From NCBI GenBank assembly GCA_026386955.1, contig JAPLMQ010000297.1:27580-91579 (forward strand): a DNA stretch of 64,000 nucleotides, written 5' to 3'. Shown piece after piece: positions 26,882 to 34,942 of the stretch (position 1 is its first letter; every line of letters starts with the position of its first letter). A program made the translations under genes and the position numbers. This DNA is from Planctomycetota bacterium (GTDB lineage: Bacteria > Planctomycetota > Phycisphaerae > Phycisphaerales > Phycisphaeraceae). A model generated the notes under the pieces. The model was not told the origin of the DNA. It was given only the letters and a program-made list of their open reading frames with translations, and ran no database searches.

Positions 26882-28158
26882 CGCTTGGCTCCCTTGGCGG
26901 ACTTGGTGGTCTTGACGGCCTTGCCGTTGGACTGCGTCGCCGCGACGGCTTCGCGCGACGGGCAGACGCCGGCGATCTCCCAGAGGTAACTGCTGCGCCA
27001 GGGGACGTCGTTTTCCCCGCCGTAGATCGTGCCGTCGGGCGTGATGCACATGTTGTGGCACTGGTACATCTGCTCCTCGAGCGCGGGGTCGAAGATCGGC
27101 CCGAGGTTGGTGAGCTTGCCCGAGCCGGGCTCGAGGCTGAAGAGGTTGGCCGCGCCGAGGCGCCCGCACGAGCCGTAGAGCTTGCCGTCGTGGCCGTTGA
27201 CCATGCCGGTGAGCCGGGCCCCGGGGGCGGGCTTGCCGATGAACTCGACCTTGGCGTTCTTGGAGTTGATGCGGTAGAGCGCGCCCTCGGCCGAGCCCAT
27301 GTAGACCGCGCCGTCGGGCCCGAGGTGGACGCCGTCGGGCTTCGCGAAGCCCTTGCCGTCGAGGCTGGGCAGGCCGTGGCGGTGGTAGACCGGGGCCTTG
27401 TCGTCGGGGTGGTAGCTCCACAGCCGCGCGCCGACGGAGCCCACGGCGTTGGCCCACGCGCGGCAGACGCCGTAGCAGCCCCAGACCGTGCCGTGCGGAT
27501 CGACCACGAGCGTCTCGGCCTGCGAGAGCCCCTGCCCGCCGCTGATCGTGCCCAGCGTGGTGCACTTGCCCGTGGCGAGGTCGTAGCTGAAGAAGTATTC
27601 CGGGTAGGCCGTCTGGCCGTAGAGGACGTTGCGCTCGCGGTCGATCTCGATGCTCTGGATGTAGAGGTGCGGGAGCGGTCGGTCGATGACGCGCAGCTTC
27701 TCGCGCTGGGGGTCGAAGCTCACCAGCGCGCCGCCCGGGGCCTCGAGGAAGCGGTCGGGGTCGTGGTAGAGCGCCGTCGCGGCCAGGACCTGCCCTTCGT
27801 TGTCGTGGAGCAGCGAGCGGTGGAACTTCGCGTCGAACTTGTTGCCGACCTTCGCGTAGCCCATCGAGCGGAACTTGCCCGTCGAGCGCTCGTAGGCCCA
27901 GAGGACGTCGGAGGTGAAGGTCGCGATGCCGCACCAGACGATGTCGCGCTCGAGGTCTGCCAGGAGGCAGTCGAAGCTGATCCAGGCGTCGCGCCACTTG
28001 CGGTTGGCGGGCTTGAGGAAGTCGTCGTAGTCCCACGAGCCGTAGGTGGCGTCGATGGCCTGGCGGCGCGGGAAGTGGCCGTCCTTGAGCTTGAGGGCGC
28101 GGATGCGGGGCTTGGTGGAGGTCGAGGCGACAGAGGCCGGGGCGAGGGACGTGGTCAT
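26878..28158 (-). CDS. beta-propeller (SMP-30/strictosidine synthase-like) protein
   Basis: A 426-residue protein made of repeating beta-propeller strands: LWAYERSTGKFRSMGYAKV, GALVSFDPQREKLRVI, FFSYDLATGKCTTLGTISGG, ALYRINSKNAKVEFIGKP, LFSLEPGSGKLTNLGPIF. Blades show GxxYG and DG-rich turns (GKLYGSCGRLG, GTIYGGEN). No signal peptide is seen. Such folds include sugar lactonases and binding proteins; no catalytic set could be assigned. The C-terminus is basic (KAVKTTKSAKGAKR). It overlaps the ROK gene by ATGA, so it is the first structural gene of the ROK-led operon. Confidence 0.7.
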   Translation of the reverse strand: MTTSLAPASVASTSTKPRIRALKLKDGHFPRRQAIDATYGSWDYDDFLKPANRKWRDAWISFDCLLADLERDIVWCGIATFTSDVLWAYERSTGKFRSMGYAKVGNKFDAKFHRSLLHDNEGQVLAATALYHDPDRFLEAPGGALVSFDPQREKLRVIDRPLPHLYIQSIEIDRERNVLYGQTAYPEYFFSYDLATGKCTTLGTISGGQGLSQAETLVVDPHGTVWGCYGVCRAWANAVGSVGARLWSYHPDDKAPVYHRHGLPSLDGKGFAKPDGVHLGPDGAVYMGSAEGALYRINSKNAKVEFIGKPAPGARLTGMVNGHDGKLYGSCGRLGAANLFSLEPGSGKLTNLGPIFDPALEEQMYQCHNMCITPDGTIYGGENDVPWRSSYLWEIAGVCPSREAVAATQSNGKAVKTTKSAKGAKR

Positions 28159-29576
28159 GCGAGGAGGCTCCTCAGTTTTTTCCGGGGGCGGGGGCGGGGG
28201 CGGGCGAGTGAACGGGCAGGGGATGCGGACTTGGCGCGATGGGCGGGCTTGGCGCGGGCGCGCCGGCGGCGAGGCTGGGAATCGGGGTCTGACTCATCGT
28301 TGGCGCCGCGCTTGGCTTCGCCTTCGAGGGCGGAGGACGGCGGAGTCTTGCCGGCGAGCGGATAGTGGTAATGGCAGGCGATGACGCGCAGCTCGTCCTC
28401 CAGCGTCGCCCGCGCGACGCGGAGCGGGTTCTCGCGCCGGGCGGCGTGGAGCGTCCACGGCAAGGCCCGGCGGCGAACCTCCTCGATCCACTCGGGCCGG
28501 TCGCGCAGGACGTAACCGCCGACGACGATCAGGTCGGGGTCGACCAGGTTGAGGATGATGGCGAGGCCGCGCCCGAGGCGGTCGAAGACGCGGTCCATGG
28601 CCGTGCGGGCCAGCGAGTCGCCGGCGCGCCAGGCCTGGGCGATGTGGTCGACCGCGGCGCGGGCGCTGGCCCGCTGCAGGAGCCCGGCGTCGAGCGTGGA
28701 GGCGACGCCGGCGCGGAGGTCCTCGCGCACGGCGCGGACGATGGCGGGCCCGCTGCACCAGGCCTCGAGGCAGCCCCGCCGCCCGCAGCCGCAGAGTGGG
28801 CCGTCGGCCTCGAGGGAGACGTGGCCCAGCTCGCCCGCGAGGGAGCCGTGGCCGGCGTGGCAGCGCCGCCCGGCGATGAAGTGCGAGCTCACGCCGTCGC
28901 CCACGCGCAGGTAGACCATCGAGCCCGGGAGCGGCTCGGGCAGGAGGCGGTGTTCCGCGACGATCGTGGGGGTGAGCACCAAGTGGACGGGCAGGCCCAG
29001 GGCGTCGGCCAGCCGGGGGGCGAGGGAGGCGTCGACCCAGGGGAGGACGGAGCTGGCGAGCGTCCGGGCCCCGAGCGGGACGGCGTTGATCGAGAGCCCC
29101 AGCCCGGCGAGGTCGCCCCGCGCCAAGCCCGCGGCGGGGAGCACCCGCGCGAGCATGCGCTCGACCAGCGCGATCGCGCCGGCCTGGCCCTCGACGGCGG
29201 CGAGTTCCTGGCGGCGCACGCCGCGGACCGCGAGGCCGGCGTCGACCACCGCGCCCGAGGCCTCCGAGCCGTCGAAGAGGACGACCGCCACCGGCGCGGG
29301 GAGGCGCAGCCCGTAGGCGACGACCGGCCGGCCGCGGCGGGAAGTTGAAACGGCCGCCACGTTCGCCACAGAAGCCGCATTGTTCGGCGTGGTCTCGTCG
29401 GGCAGGTCCGTCGTGGGGACGCGCATCGCCTGCCCGCGGCGGACCAGGCGGGCCATCATGCTCATGGCGGTCGACGGCGGGACATGCAGGGCCCGCGCCA
29501 CCTCGGGCGCGGAGACCGCCGCCCGGTGGAGCATATAGTCCAAAAGCGAGTGATCGGAGAGCGAGCCGGCCCGCAT
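28155..29576 (-). CDS. ROK-family transcriptional regulator
   Basis: A 473-residue protein. Residues about 5-55 are a winged helix (LLDYMLHRAAVSAPEVARALHVPPSTAMSMMARL). Then comes the ROK sugar-binding domain with the zinc motif CGCGRRGCLEA (about 230-245), preceded by GELGHVSLEADGPL. The kinase-type DxGGT phosphate loop is absent (VVLFDGSEASGAVV), so it is a NagC/XylR-like regulator, not a glucokinase. About 65 C-terminal residues are very Arg/Lys/Pro-rich, an unusual tail. ATG at 29576 is chosen; a GTG two codons earlier overlaps the operator. It probably represses its own operon and perhaps the divergent genes until a sugar binds. Confidence 0.88.
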   Translation of the reverse strand: MRAGSLSDHSLLDYMLHRAAVSAPEVARALHVPPSTAMSMMARLVRRGQAMRVPTTDLPDETTPNNAASVANVAAVSTSRRGRPVVAYGLRLPAPVAVVLFDGSEASGAVVDAGLAVRGVRRQELAAVEGQAGAIALVERMLARVLPAAGLARGDLAGLGLSINAVPLGARTLASSVLPWVDASLAPRLADALGLPVHLVLTPTIVAEHRLLPEPLPGSMVYLRVGDGVSSHFIAGRRCHAGHGSLAGELGHVSLEADGPLCGCGRRGCLEAWCSGPAIVRAVREDLRAGVASTLDAGLLQRASARAAVDHIAQAWRAGDSLARTAMDRVFDRLGRGLAIILNLVDPDLIVVGGYVLRDRPEWIEEVRRRALPWTLHAARRENPLRVARATLEDELRVIACHYHYPLAGKTPPSSALEGEAKRGANDESDPDSQPRRRRARAKPAHRAKSASPARSLARPRPRPRKKLRSLLA

Positions 29577-29579
29577 ATT

Positions 29580-29633
29580 CACGATCTTCGTGTTTTATGA
29601 CAGCCTGTCAATTCTTTAATCACGAAGATCGTG
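29580..29633. promoter_or_regulatory. probable ROK operator: perfect 13-bp inverted repeat with inner palindrome
   Basis: CACGATCTTCGTG at 29580-29592 is repeated inverted as CACGAAGATCGTG at 29621-29633. Each arm is itself nearly palindromic. Between them TGACA-GCC-TGTCA (29598-29610) is another perfect inverted repeat. On the minus strand TTGACA (29611-29606) makes a good -35; a weak -10 (GAAGAT, 29589-29584) would overlap the left arm and start transcription at about the ATG. The site lies between the ROK gene and the divergent amidohydrolases, so it may control both. Confidence 0.7.
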
Positions 29634-29748
29634 AAAAGTCTTGCAAACCGGCGCGCCGAGGCATAATCTGCCATCCGGTTTTCCGAACAGGTCCCCAAAC
29701 GGTCCTTCAGGCCTCTCGACTCTCCATCCCTTCCGCAGGCGGCCCCGC

Positions 29749-30525
29749 ATGAGTTCCATCATCGACGCCTACACCACCTCCGGCACGGAGCGCGAGACGG
29801 CGCTCCCCGTGGAGGAGCTGATCCGCCAGCTCGACGACGCGGGGATCGCCCGCGCGGTCGTCGCCCCGGAGGACCGCGAGATCGCCGTGCACAACCGCGC
29901 GGGCAACGAACGCATCGCCCGGCTCGCCGCCGACGCCCCCGGATCCCCCGGGGGCACCGGCGCCCCTGGAAACGCCGGCCGGCTGATCCCCGCCTGCACC
30001 GTGAACCCCTGGTTCGGGGCCGAAGGCGTGAAGGAACTCAGCCGGGCGGTGCACGCGGGGGCGCGGATGCTCGTGCTCGCGCCGGCGCTGCAGGGCTTCT
30101 ACCTGGGCGACGAGATCGCGAACCCGTTGTACGAGGCGGCCAAGGAGATGCTGCTGCCCGTCTACGTCCACACCGGGCCACACGGCCCCGCGGCGCCCAC
30201 GCAGCTCGCCCTGGTCGCGATGCAGTTCCCGCGCACGCGCTTCATCATGGGCCACTGCGGCAGTACCGACCACGCCCACGACATGCCTGCCGCGCTGAAG
30301 CTCAAGCTGCCCAACCTCTGGTTCGAGCTGAGCCTCGTGCGCCCCTTCGCGATCCACCACTGGGGAAAGATCGCCGGCGACGAGCGGCTGATCTTCGGCA
30401 CCTCCGCCCCGCGCAACCTGCCCCGCCACGAGCTGCAGCACGCCGACCTGAGTTGGCCCATCGCCAAGAATTCCGGGACGTACGGGCGCAACATCGAGGC
30501 GCTGCTCGCGGAGGTGCGCCCTTGA
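29749..30525 (+). CDS. amidohydrolase_2-like protein lacking metal ligands (pseudoenzyme candidate)
   Basis: A 258-residue TIM-barrel protein of the amidohydrolase 2 family by its LYEAAKEMLLPVYVHTGPHGP, FIMGHCGSTDHAHD and LIFGTSAPRN blocks. The N-terminal HxH motif is missing: the equivalent of IDAHxH reads IDAYTTSG. The final metal-binding Asp is also lost (FGTSAP where FGSDAP is expected). It is therefore unlikely to be a working hydrolase and may regulate or scaffold its neighbour. A GSPGGTGAPGNAG stretch at about 64-77 is a Gly-X-Pro-type insertion. It overlaps the next gene by TTGA and diverges from the ROK operon. Confidence 0.7.
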   Translation: MSSIIDAYTTSGTERETALPVEELIRQLDDAGIARAVVAPEDREIAVHNRAGNERIARLAADAPGSPGGTGAPGNAGRLIPACTVNPWFGAEGVKELSRAVHAGARMLVLAPALQGFYLGDEIANPLYEAAKEMLLPVYVHTGPHGPAAPTQLALVAMQFPRTRFIMGHCGSTDHAHDMPAALKLKLPNLWFELSLVRPFAIHHWGKIAGDERLIFGTSAPRNLPRHELQHADLSWPIAKNSGTYGRNIEALLAEVRP

Positions 30526-31292
30526 GCAATACGGCCATGAACGTCTTCGACTGCCACACCCACTGGGCCCCCTGCTTCCAAAACCGCGACGGGCGCAACC
30601 CCGCCGCGTGGATCGAGCTGATCCGCAGCGCGGGCGTCTCGCACGCGGTGATCCTGCCCTTCACCGGGCTGATCCACGACGGCAAGGTCGGGCAGGACAA
30701 CGACGACCTGGCCGCGGTCTGCGCCCATCCCGCGGCCGAGGGGCGCATGATCCCCTTCTGCACGGCCCAGATCTCCGTCCCCGACGAGGGGCTGGCCGAG
30801 ATCCGCCGAGCTTTGGGCACGCTCAAGATGCGCGGGATCAAGTTCCACCCCTGGCTGCAGGGGCTGAGCCCGGGCTGGGCGGCGATGGACGATGTCTGCG
30901 ACCTCGCGGAGGAATTCGACGTCCCCATTCTCTTCCACGACGGCACGCCCCCCTTCTCGCTCCCCGCGCAGATGGCACTGCTCGCGAAGCGCCACCCGCG
31001 CGTGCAGATCATCCTCGGCCACACGGGGCTCTTCGAGCATTGGCGCGAGGCGATCGCCGCGGTGAACCTCACGCCCAACCTTTGGCCATGCCTCTGCAGC
31101 CCGCACGTGGCGGCGCTCAAGGAGATCGTCCGCCGGTGCGACCCGCAGCGCCTGCTCTGGGGCAGCGACCACGGCTTCACGCTCGACAATTTCTACCCCT
31201 ACCGCAGGGGATTGATGGAGCTGATCGGGCTCGACGACAAGCAGCGCGAGGCGATGTACGACGTGAATCCGAGGAGGTTGCTGAAGATGTGA
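30522..31292 (+). CDS. amidohydrolase_2 family metal-dependent hydrolase
   Basis: A 256-residue TIM-barrel hydrolase or decarboxylase. All expected ligands are visible: FDCHTHWAP (HxH), IKFHPWLQG, PILFHDGTPPF (His), IILGHTGLF (His) and LLWGSDHGF (catalytic Asp). I chose the TTG at 30522 because GGAGG lies 7 bases upstream and it overlaps the preceding stop as TTGA; an ATG at 30537 would give 251 residues. It follows its degenerate homologue in a two-gene unit divergent from the ROK operon. Substrate unknown. Confidence 0.85.
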   Translation: MSNTAMNVFDCHTHWAPCFQNRDGRNPAAWIELIRSAGVSHAVILPFTGLIHDGKVGQDNDDLAAVCAHPAAEGRMIPFCTAQISVPDEGLAEIRRALGTLKMRGIKFHPWLQGLSPGWAAMDDVCDLAEEFDVPILFHDGTPPFSLPAQMALLAKRHPRVQIILGHTGLFEHWREAIAAVNLTPNLWPCLCSPHVAALKEIVRRCDPQRLLWGSDHGFTLDNFYPYRRGLMELIGLDDKQREAMYDVNPRRLLKM

Positions 31293-31343
31293 GGTGGGTT
31301 GGCGTGCTGCGACGGAGGTTTTGTCTCATCAGGCGAAGCCTGA
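31293..31343. repeat. hairpin TCAGGCGAAGCCTGA in the intergenic gap after the amidohydrolase pair
   Basis: The gap 31293-31616 holds no gene. At 31329-31343 TCAGGC-GAA-GCCTGA is a perfect 6-bp hairpin next to a large repeat element. It may end the amidohydrolase message, though no T-run follows. Confidence 0.4.
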
Positions 31344-31582
31344 TCTGATTCAGGTCAGAGCCGGACACTGTGTGTCCGTCTATCGGGCGCGCAGCGGTAC
31401 TCCGCTCGCGCGAAGTGCCGGCCTCGCAGGGGGCGTCCCGATGTTGATCCCAGTTCCATCGACAGCATCTGCTGTTGGCGTCCCGTGCTTCTCGCGCCGC
31501 GAGGGCACCCGACGATTCGCGCGAGCGGAGTACCGCTGCGCGCTCGATCGACGGGGACACAGTCCCCGGCTCTGATCAGACG
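31344..31582. repeat. 239-bp inverted-repeat element (family C)
   Basis: Two arms of about 68 bp (31344-31412 and 31514-31582) face each other. Both contain GCGCGCAGCGGTACTCCGCT (left, 31388-31407; reverse complement in the right arm) and a small hairpin ending in the AGAGCCGG word (31356-31363). About 100 bases lie between. Half of the same element occurs at 60735-60834. It fills most of the gap between two converging genes and appears non-coding. Confidence 0.75.
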
Positions 31583-31616
31583 CTCCCTTGCGCCTCAATG
31601 CACGGAGCCGGTTCGC

Positions 31617-32939
31617 TCACGCCCCGACGATGTGGTCCTTCCTGCCCTTCACCCCGCGCATCGCCCCGCGGGTGTCGATGACCAGCTTCGCGTGGTCGGC
31701 CACCATCTGCCAGTCGTAGGCGGCGTGGTGCGTCGCGATCAGCACGCAGTCGTAGGTCTTGAGCGTCTCGGGCGTGAGCGGCACGCTGGTCATGCCCAGG
31801 TCGTGCTCGCGCATCTTGTGCGTCGCGGGCACGTGCGGGTCGTTGTACTCCACCTGCGCGCCCAGGTGCTGCAGCCGCTCGATCAGCTCGATGCTGGGGC
31901 TCTCGCGCACGTCGTCGACGTCGGGCTTGTAGGCCAGGCCCAGCACGAGGATGCGCGAGCCCTTGATCGAGCGCCCGCGGTCGTTGAGGGCGAGCGTCGT
32001 CCGCTGGACGACGTAGTCGGGCATGCCGCGGTTGATCTCGCCCGCGAGCTCGATGAAGCGCGTGGGCATGCCGACCTCGCGGGCCTTCCACGTCAAGTAG
32101 AACGGGTCGATGGGGATGCAGTGGCCGCCCAGCCCCGGGCCGGGGTAGAAGGCCTGGAAGCCGAAGGGCTTGGTCTTCGCGGCGTTCACCACTTCCCAAA
32201 TGTCGACGTCCATCGCGGTGAGCACGACCTTGAGCTCGTTGACCAGCGCGATGTTCACGCAGCGGTAGATGTTCTCCAGCAGCTTGGCCGCCTCGGCGAC
32301 CTCGGCGCTGGAGACCGGCACGACCTGCTTCACGGCCTTCTTGTAGAGTGCCACTGCGGCCTCGCCCGAGGGCGCGTCGATCCCGCCCACCAGCTTGGGG
32401 ATGCTCTGCGTGTCGAAGTCCTTCCGCCCCGGGTCCTCGCGCTCGGGCGAGAAGGCGAGGAAGAAGTCCTTGCCGCACTTGAGCCCGCCGGCCTCGAGGC
32501 GCGGGAGCGTCACCTCGCGCGTGGTGCGCGGGTAGGTCGTCGACTCGAGCACGACGAGCTGCCCGGGGCGGAGCGTCTTGGCGATCGCGTCGCTGGTGCG
32601 CTCGATGTAGGAGAGGTCGGGCTCGAGGTGCTTGCCCAGCGGGGTGGGGACGCAGATGGCGATGGCGTCGGGCTCAGCGAGGCGGGAAAAGTCGCTGGTG
32701 GCGGCGAAGCGCCCGGAGTTCACCATGTCGCGGACGAAGTCCTCGCCCAAGTGCTTCAGGTAGCTCTCGCCCTTGGAGAGCAGGCGGATCTTCTCGGGGT
32801 CGATGTCGAAGCCGACGACCTTGAACCCGCCGCGCCAGAAGGCGCGCAGGAGGGGCAGGCCGACGTAGCCCAGGCCGATGACGCCGATGACGGCGGAGCC
32901 GGATTCGATTTTTTGAATGAGCGATTGCTGGAGCGTCAC
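31617..32939 (-). CDS. nucleotide-sugar dehydrogenase (UDP-N-acetylglucosamine/mannosamine dehydrogenase-like)
   Basis: A 440-residue enzyme oxidising the C6 hydroxyl of a UDP-sugar to a carboxylate in two NAD steps. IGVIGLGYVGLPLLRAFWRGGFKVVGFD is the Rossmann start; PGQLVVLESTTYPRTT and FSPEREDPG are family blocks. The catalytic Cys is in PGPGLGGHCIPIDPFYL, which is the WbpA/WecC-like form. LVLGLAYKPDVDDVRESPS marks the C-terminal domain. GTG at 32939 is taken as start, with GGAG 9 bases before it. It stands alone here, converging with the amidohydrolase pair. Confidence 0.92.
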   Translation of the reverse strand: MTLQQSLIQKIESGSAVIGVIGLGYVGLPLLRAFWRGGFKVVGFDIDPEKIRLLSKGESYLKHLGEDFVRDMVNSGRFAATSDFSRLAEPDAIAICVPTPLGKHLEPDLSYIERTSDAIAKTLRPGQLVVLESTTYPRTTREVTLPRLEAGGLKCGKDFFLAFSPEREDPGRKDFDTQSIPKLVGGIDAPSGEAAVALYKKAVKQVVPVSSAEVAEAAKLLENIYRCVNIALVNELKVVLTAMDVDIWEVVNAAKTKPFGFQAFYPGPGLGGHCIPIDPFYLTWKAREVGMPTRFIELAGEINRGMPDYVVQRTTLALNDRGRSIKGSRILVLGLAYKPDVDDVRESPSIELIERLQHLGAQVEYNDPHVPATHKMREHDLGMTSVPLTPETLKTYDCVLIATHHAAYDWQMVADHAKLVIDTRGAMRGVKGRKDHIVGA

Positions 32940-32954
32940 CCGAAAGGTCTCCGT

Positions 32955-32999
32955 GAGGCTGGAAGCGCCGAGGCTGGAAACGCCGAGGCCGGAAACGTG
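32955..32999. repeat. three tandem 15-bp units upstream of the nucleotide-sugar dehydrogenase
   Basis: GAGGCTGGAAGCGCC, GAGGCTGGAAACGCC and GAGGCCGGAAACGTG follow one another without gaps, 16 bases before the GTG start of the minus-strand gene. They may vary in number between strains and alter the 5' leader. Confidence 0.7.
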
Positions 33000-33223
33000 G
33001 TTCGGCCGCCATCTTAGGGCGATCGGGGGGAGTCCGCATCCGCCCGGCGCCCGCCCGCGGGGGCGTTGTCCGCCATGGCAGACAATGCCCATTCGGTTGA
33101 TGCCAACCCGCGGCGCGCCTAGAATCTTCCCACTTATGCCCGGAAGTCACCGGGATATTCCCGGAATCCCCCGGGAGCCCCGGAACTACGGGCAGCAATG
33201 CCTCTCGCAGCAAGGAGCCCACC

Positions 33224-33556
33224 ATGGCAGGCGATTCAGTCCTCCAACTCACCGACGACAACTTCGAGAAGGAAGTCATCAATTCCGACAAGCCCGTGCT
33301 GGTCGACTTCTGGGCCGAGTGGTGCATGCCCTGCCGGATGCTCGCCCCCACCATCGACGACCTCGCCAAGGAATTCGACGGCAAGGTGAAGGTCGGCAAG
33401 GTCGACACCGACTCCAACCGCGAGGTTTCGCTCAAGTTCGGCATCAACGCCATCCCGACGGTCCTGCTCTTCAAGGGCGGGCAGGTCATCCGCAAGTTCG
33501 TGGGCGTCCAGCCCAAGAAGGAATTCGTCGCGGAGCTTCAGAAGGCCTCGACCTGA
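33224..33556 (+). CDS. trxA: thioredoxin
   Basis: A 110-residue cytosolic thioredoxin: VLVDFWAEWCMPCRMLAPTIDDL with active site WCMPC (canonical WCGPC), KVDTDSNREVSLKFGINAIPTVLLFKGG with the cis-Pro, and FVGVQPKKEF. The ATG at 33224 is preceded by AAGGAG. The Gly-to-Met change in the CxxC should shift redox potential somewhat but keeps the class. A GC hairpin and a long palindrome follow. Upstream (33138-33190) the leader contains a CCGG-rich 9-12-bp periodic stretch. Confidence 0.95.
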   Translation: MAGDSVLQLTDDNFEKEVINSDKPVLVDFWAEWCMPCRMLAPTIDDLAKEFDGKVKVGKVDTDSNREVSLKFGINAIPTVLLFKGGQVIRKFVGVQPKKEFVAELQKAST

Positions 33557-33570
33557 TCGGTTGAACACGA

Positions 33571-33587
33571 CGCCCGCCTGGCGGGCG
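33571..33587. terminator. GC-rich hairpin after trxA
   Basis: CGCCCGC-CTG-GCGGGCG begins 14 bases after the thioredoxin stop. There is no T-run, so it would be a weak or factor-assisted terminator or a 3' stabiliser. Confidence 0.4.
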
Positions 33588-33605
33588 CGACACGTGCGAC
33601 ATCGC

Positions 33606-33665
33606 CCGGCCCACGGGACGTGCGGAGCCTCCTGATCAGGAAGCCCCGCGCGTCTCGTGGGCCGG
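33606..33665. repeat. 60-bp near-perfect palindrome between trxA and the M16 protease gene
   Basis: The 30-base halves 33606-33635 and 33636-33665 are reverse complements at 26 of 30 positions. Two of the four differences would still form G-U pairs in plus-strand RNA. The centre is TCCTGATCAGGA. It ends 23 bases before the protease ATG. It may be a mobile palindromic unit or a structured leader. Confidence 0.65.
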
Positions 33666-33688
33666 ACTTTCATAGGTCCACTGCACGC

Positions 33689-34912
33689 ATGCCCCTCTCC
33701 TTCCACCGCCACACGCTGCCCAACTCGCTCACCCTCGTCGCCGAGGTCAACCCCGACGCCCACACCGCGGGCGTGGGCTTCTTCGTGAAGACCGGCTCGC
33801 GCGACGAGACCGCCGAGCTCATGGGCGTGAGCCACTTCCTTGAGCACATGATGTTCAAGGGCACCGCCCGCCGCTCGGCCGACGACGTCAACCGCGAGTT
33901 CGACGAGATCGGGGCCGACTACAACGCCTACACCAGCCAGGAGACGACGGTCTACTACGCCCACGTGCTGCCCGAGTTCATCCCCCGCGCGACCGACCTC
34001 CTGGCCGACATGATGCGCCCCGCCCTGCGGGCCGACGACTTCAACGTCGAGAAGAAGGTGATCCTCGAGGAGATCGGGATGTACGAGGACCGCCCGCAAT
34101 GGCGGCTGCAGGACCAGGTCGTCGAGTCGTTCTACGAGGGGCACACGCTGGGGCACCGCGTGCTGGGCACGGCCAGCACGGTGCAGGCCCTCACGCCCGA
34201 GCAGATGCGCGGCTACTTCGACCAGCGCTACGGGCCGGACAACATCGTCGTCGCCGCCGCGGGGCGGATCGACTTCGACGCGCTGGTGCGCGACGTCGAG
34301 AAGCTGACCGCCTCGTGGAGCCCGCGGCGCAGCGCCCGCGCCTACCGCGAGCCCGCCTTCGCCCCGCGCGAATTGGGCATGGCCGACCCGAAGGTCAACC
34401 GCCACTACGTCTGCATGATGTGCCCCGCCCCCAGCGCCCAGGACCCGAGGCGCTACGCCGCCCGCATCCTCTGCGACGTGCTGGGCGATTCCGACGGCTC
34501 CCGGCTGTACTGGGCCTTGATCGACCCCGGGCTCGCCGACGAGGCCGACCTCTCCTTCATCCCGCAGGACCAGACCGGGGCCTACACCGCCTTCGTCTCC
34601 TGCGACGAGGAGCGGGCGGCAGCGGTGGAGAAGAGGCTGCTCGACACGCTCGACGGCTACGCCGCGGGCATCGACCCCGCGGAGCTGGAGCGGGCCAAGA
34701 ACAAGCTCGCGACGTCCACCACGCTCCAAGGGGAGAACCCCGGCGGCCGCATGCGCACGCTGGGCAACCAGTGGATGTACAACCCCGAGTATCACCCGCT
34801 GGAGCACGAGCTGAAGCAGATCATGGCCGTCACGGTCGGTGATCTCCGCGACCTGCTCAAGGCGTTCCCGTTCACGCCGCGGACGGTGGTGAGGCTCGGG
34901 CCGAAGGGGTGA
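33689..34912 (+). CDS. M16-family zinc protease (pitrilysin/PqqL-MPP-like)
   Basis: A 407-residue cytosolic-type M16B protease. The inverted zinc motif HFLEH (HxxEH) is in GVSHFLEHMMFKGTARRS at about residues 50-54, and the third ligand Glu is in VEKKVILEEIGMYEDRP about 75 residues on. YNAYTSQETTVYYA is the usual substrate-binding block and RYGPDNIVVAAAG closes the first half. The second half contains NKLATSTTLQGENPGGRM, typical of the inactive repeat. Processes unfolded or transit-like peptides in other systems; the substrate here is unknown. Alone in a plus-strand run. Confidence 0.93.
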   Translation: MPLSFHRHTLPNSLTLVAEVNPDAHTAGVGFFVKTGSRDETAELMGVSHFLEHMMFKGTARRSADDVNREFDEIGADYNAYTSQETTVYYAHVLPEFIPRATDLLADMMRPALRADDFNVEKKVILEEIGMYEDRPQWRLQDQVVESFYEGHTLGHRVLGTASTVQALTPEQMRGYFDQRYGPDNIVVAAAGRIDFDALVRDVEKLTASWSPRRSARAYREPAFAPRELGMADPKVNRHYVCMMCPAPSAQDPRRYAARILCDVLGDSDGSRLYWALIDPGLADEADLSFIPQDQTGAYTAFVSCDEERAAAVEKRLLDTLDGYAAGIDPAELERAKNKLATSTTLQGENPGGRMRTLGNQWMYNPEYHPLEHELKQIMAVTVGDLRDLLKAFPFTPRTVVRLGPKG

Positions 34913-34942
34913 GCGAGGCGACGCGGACGATGGGGGTGGTCG

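Noticed and set aside
31293..31616. CRISPR array in the repeat-rich gap
   Set aside because: The repeats are two inverted arms, not regularly spaced direct repeats, and there are no cas genes.
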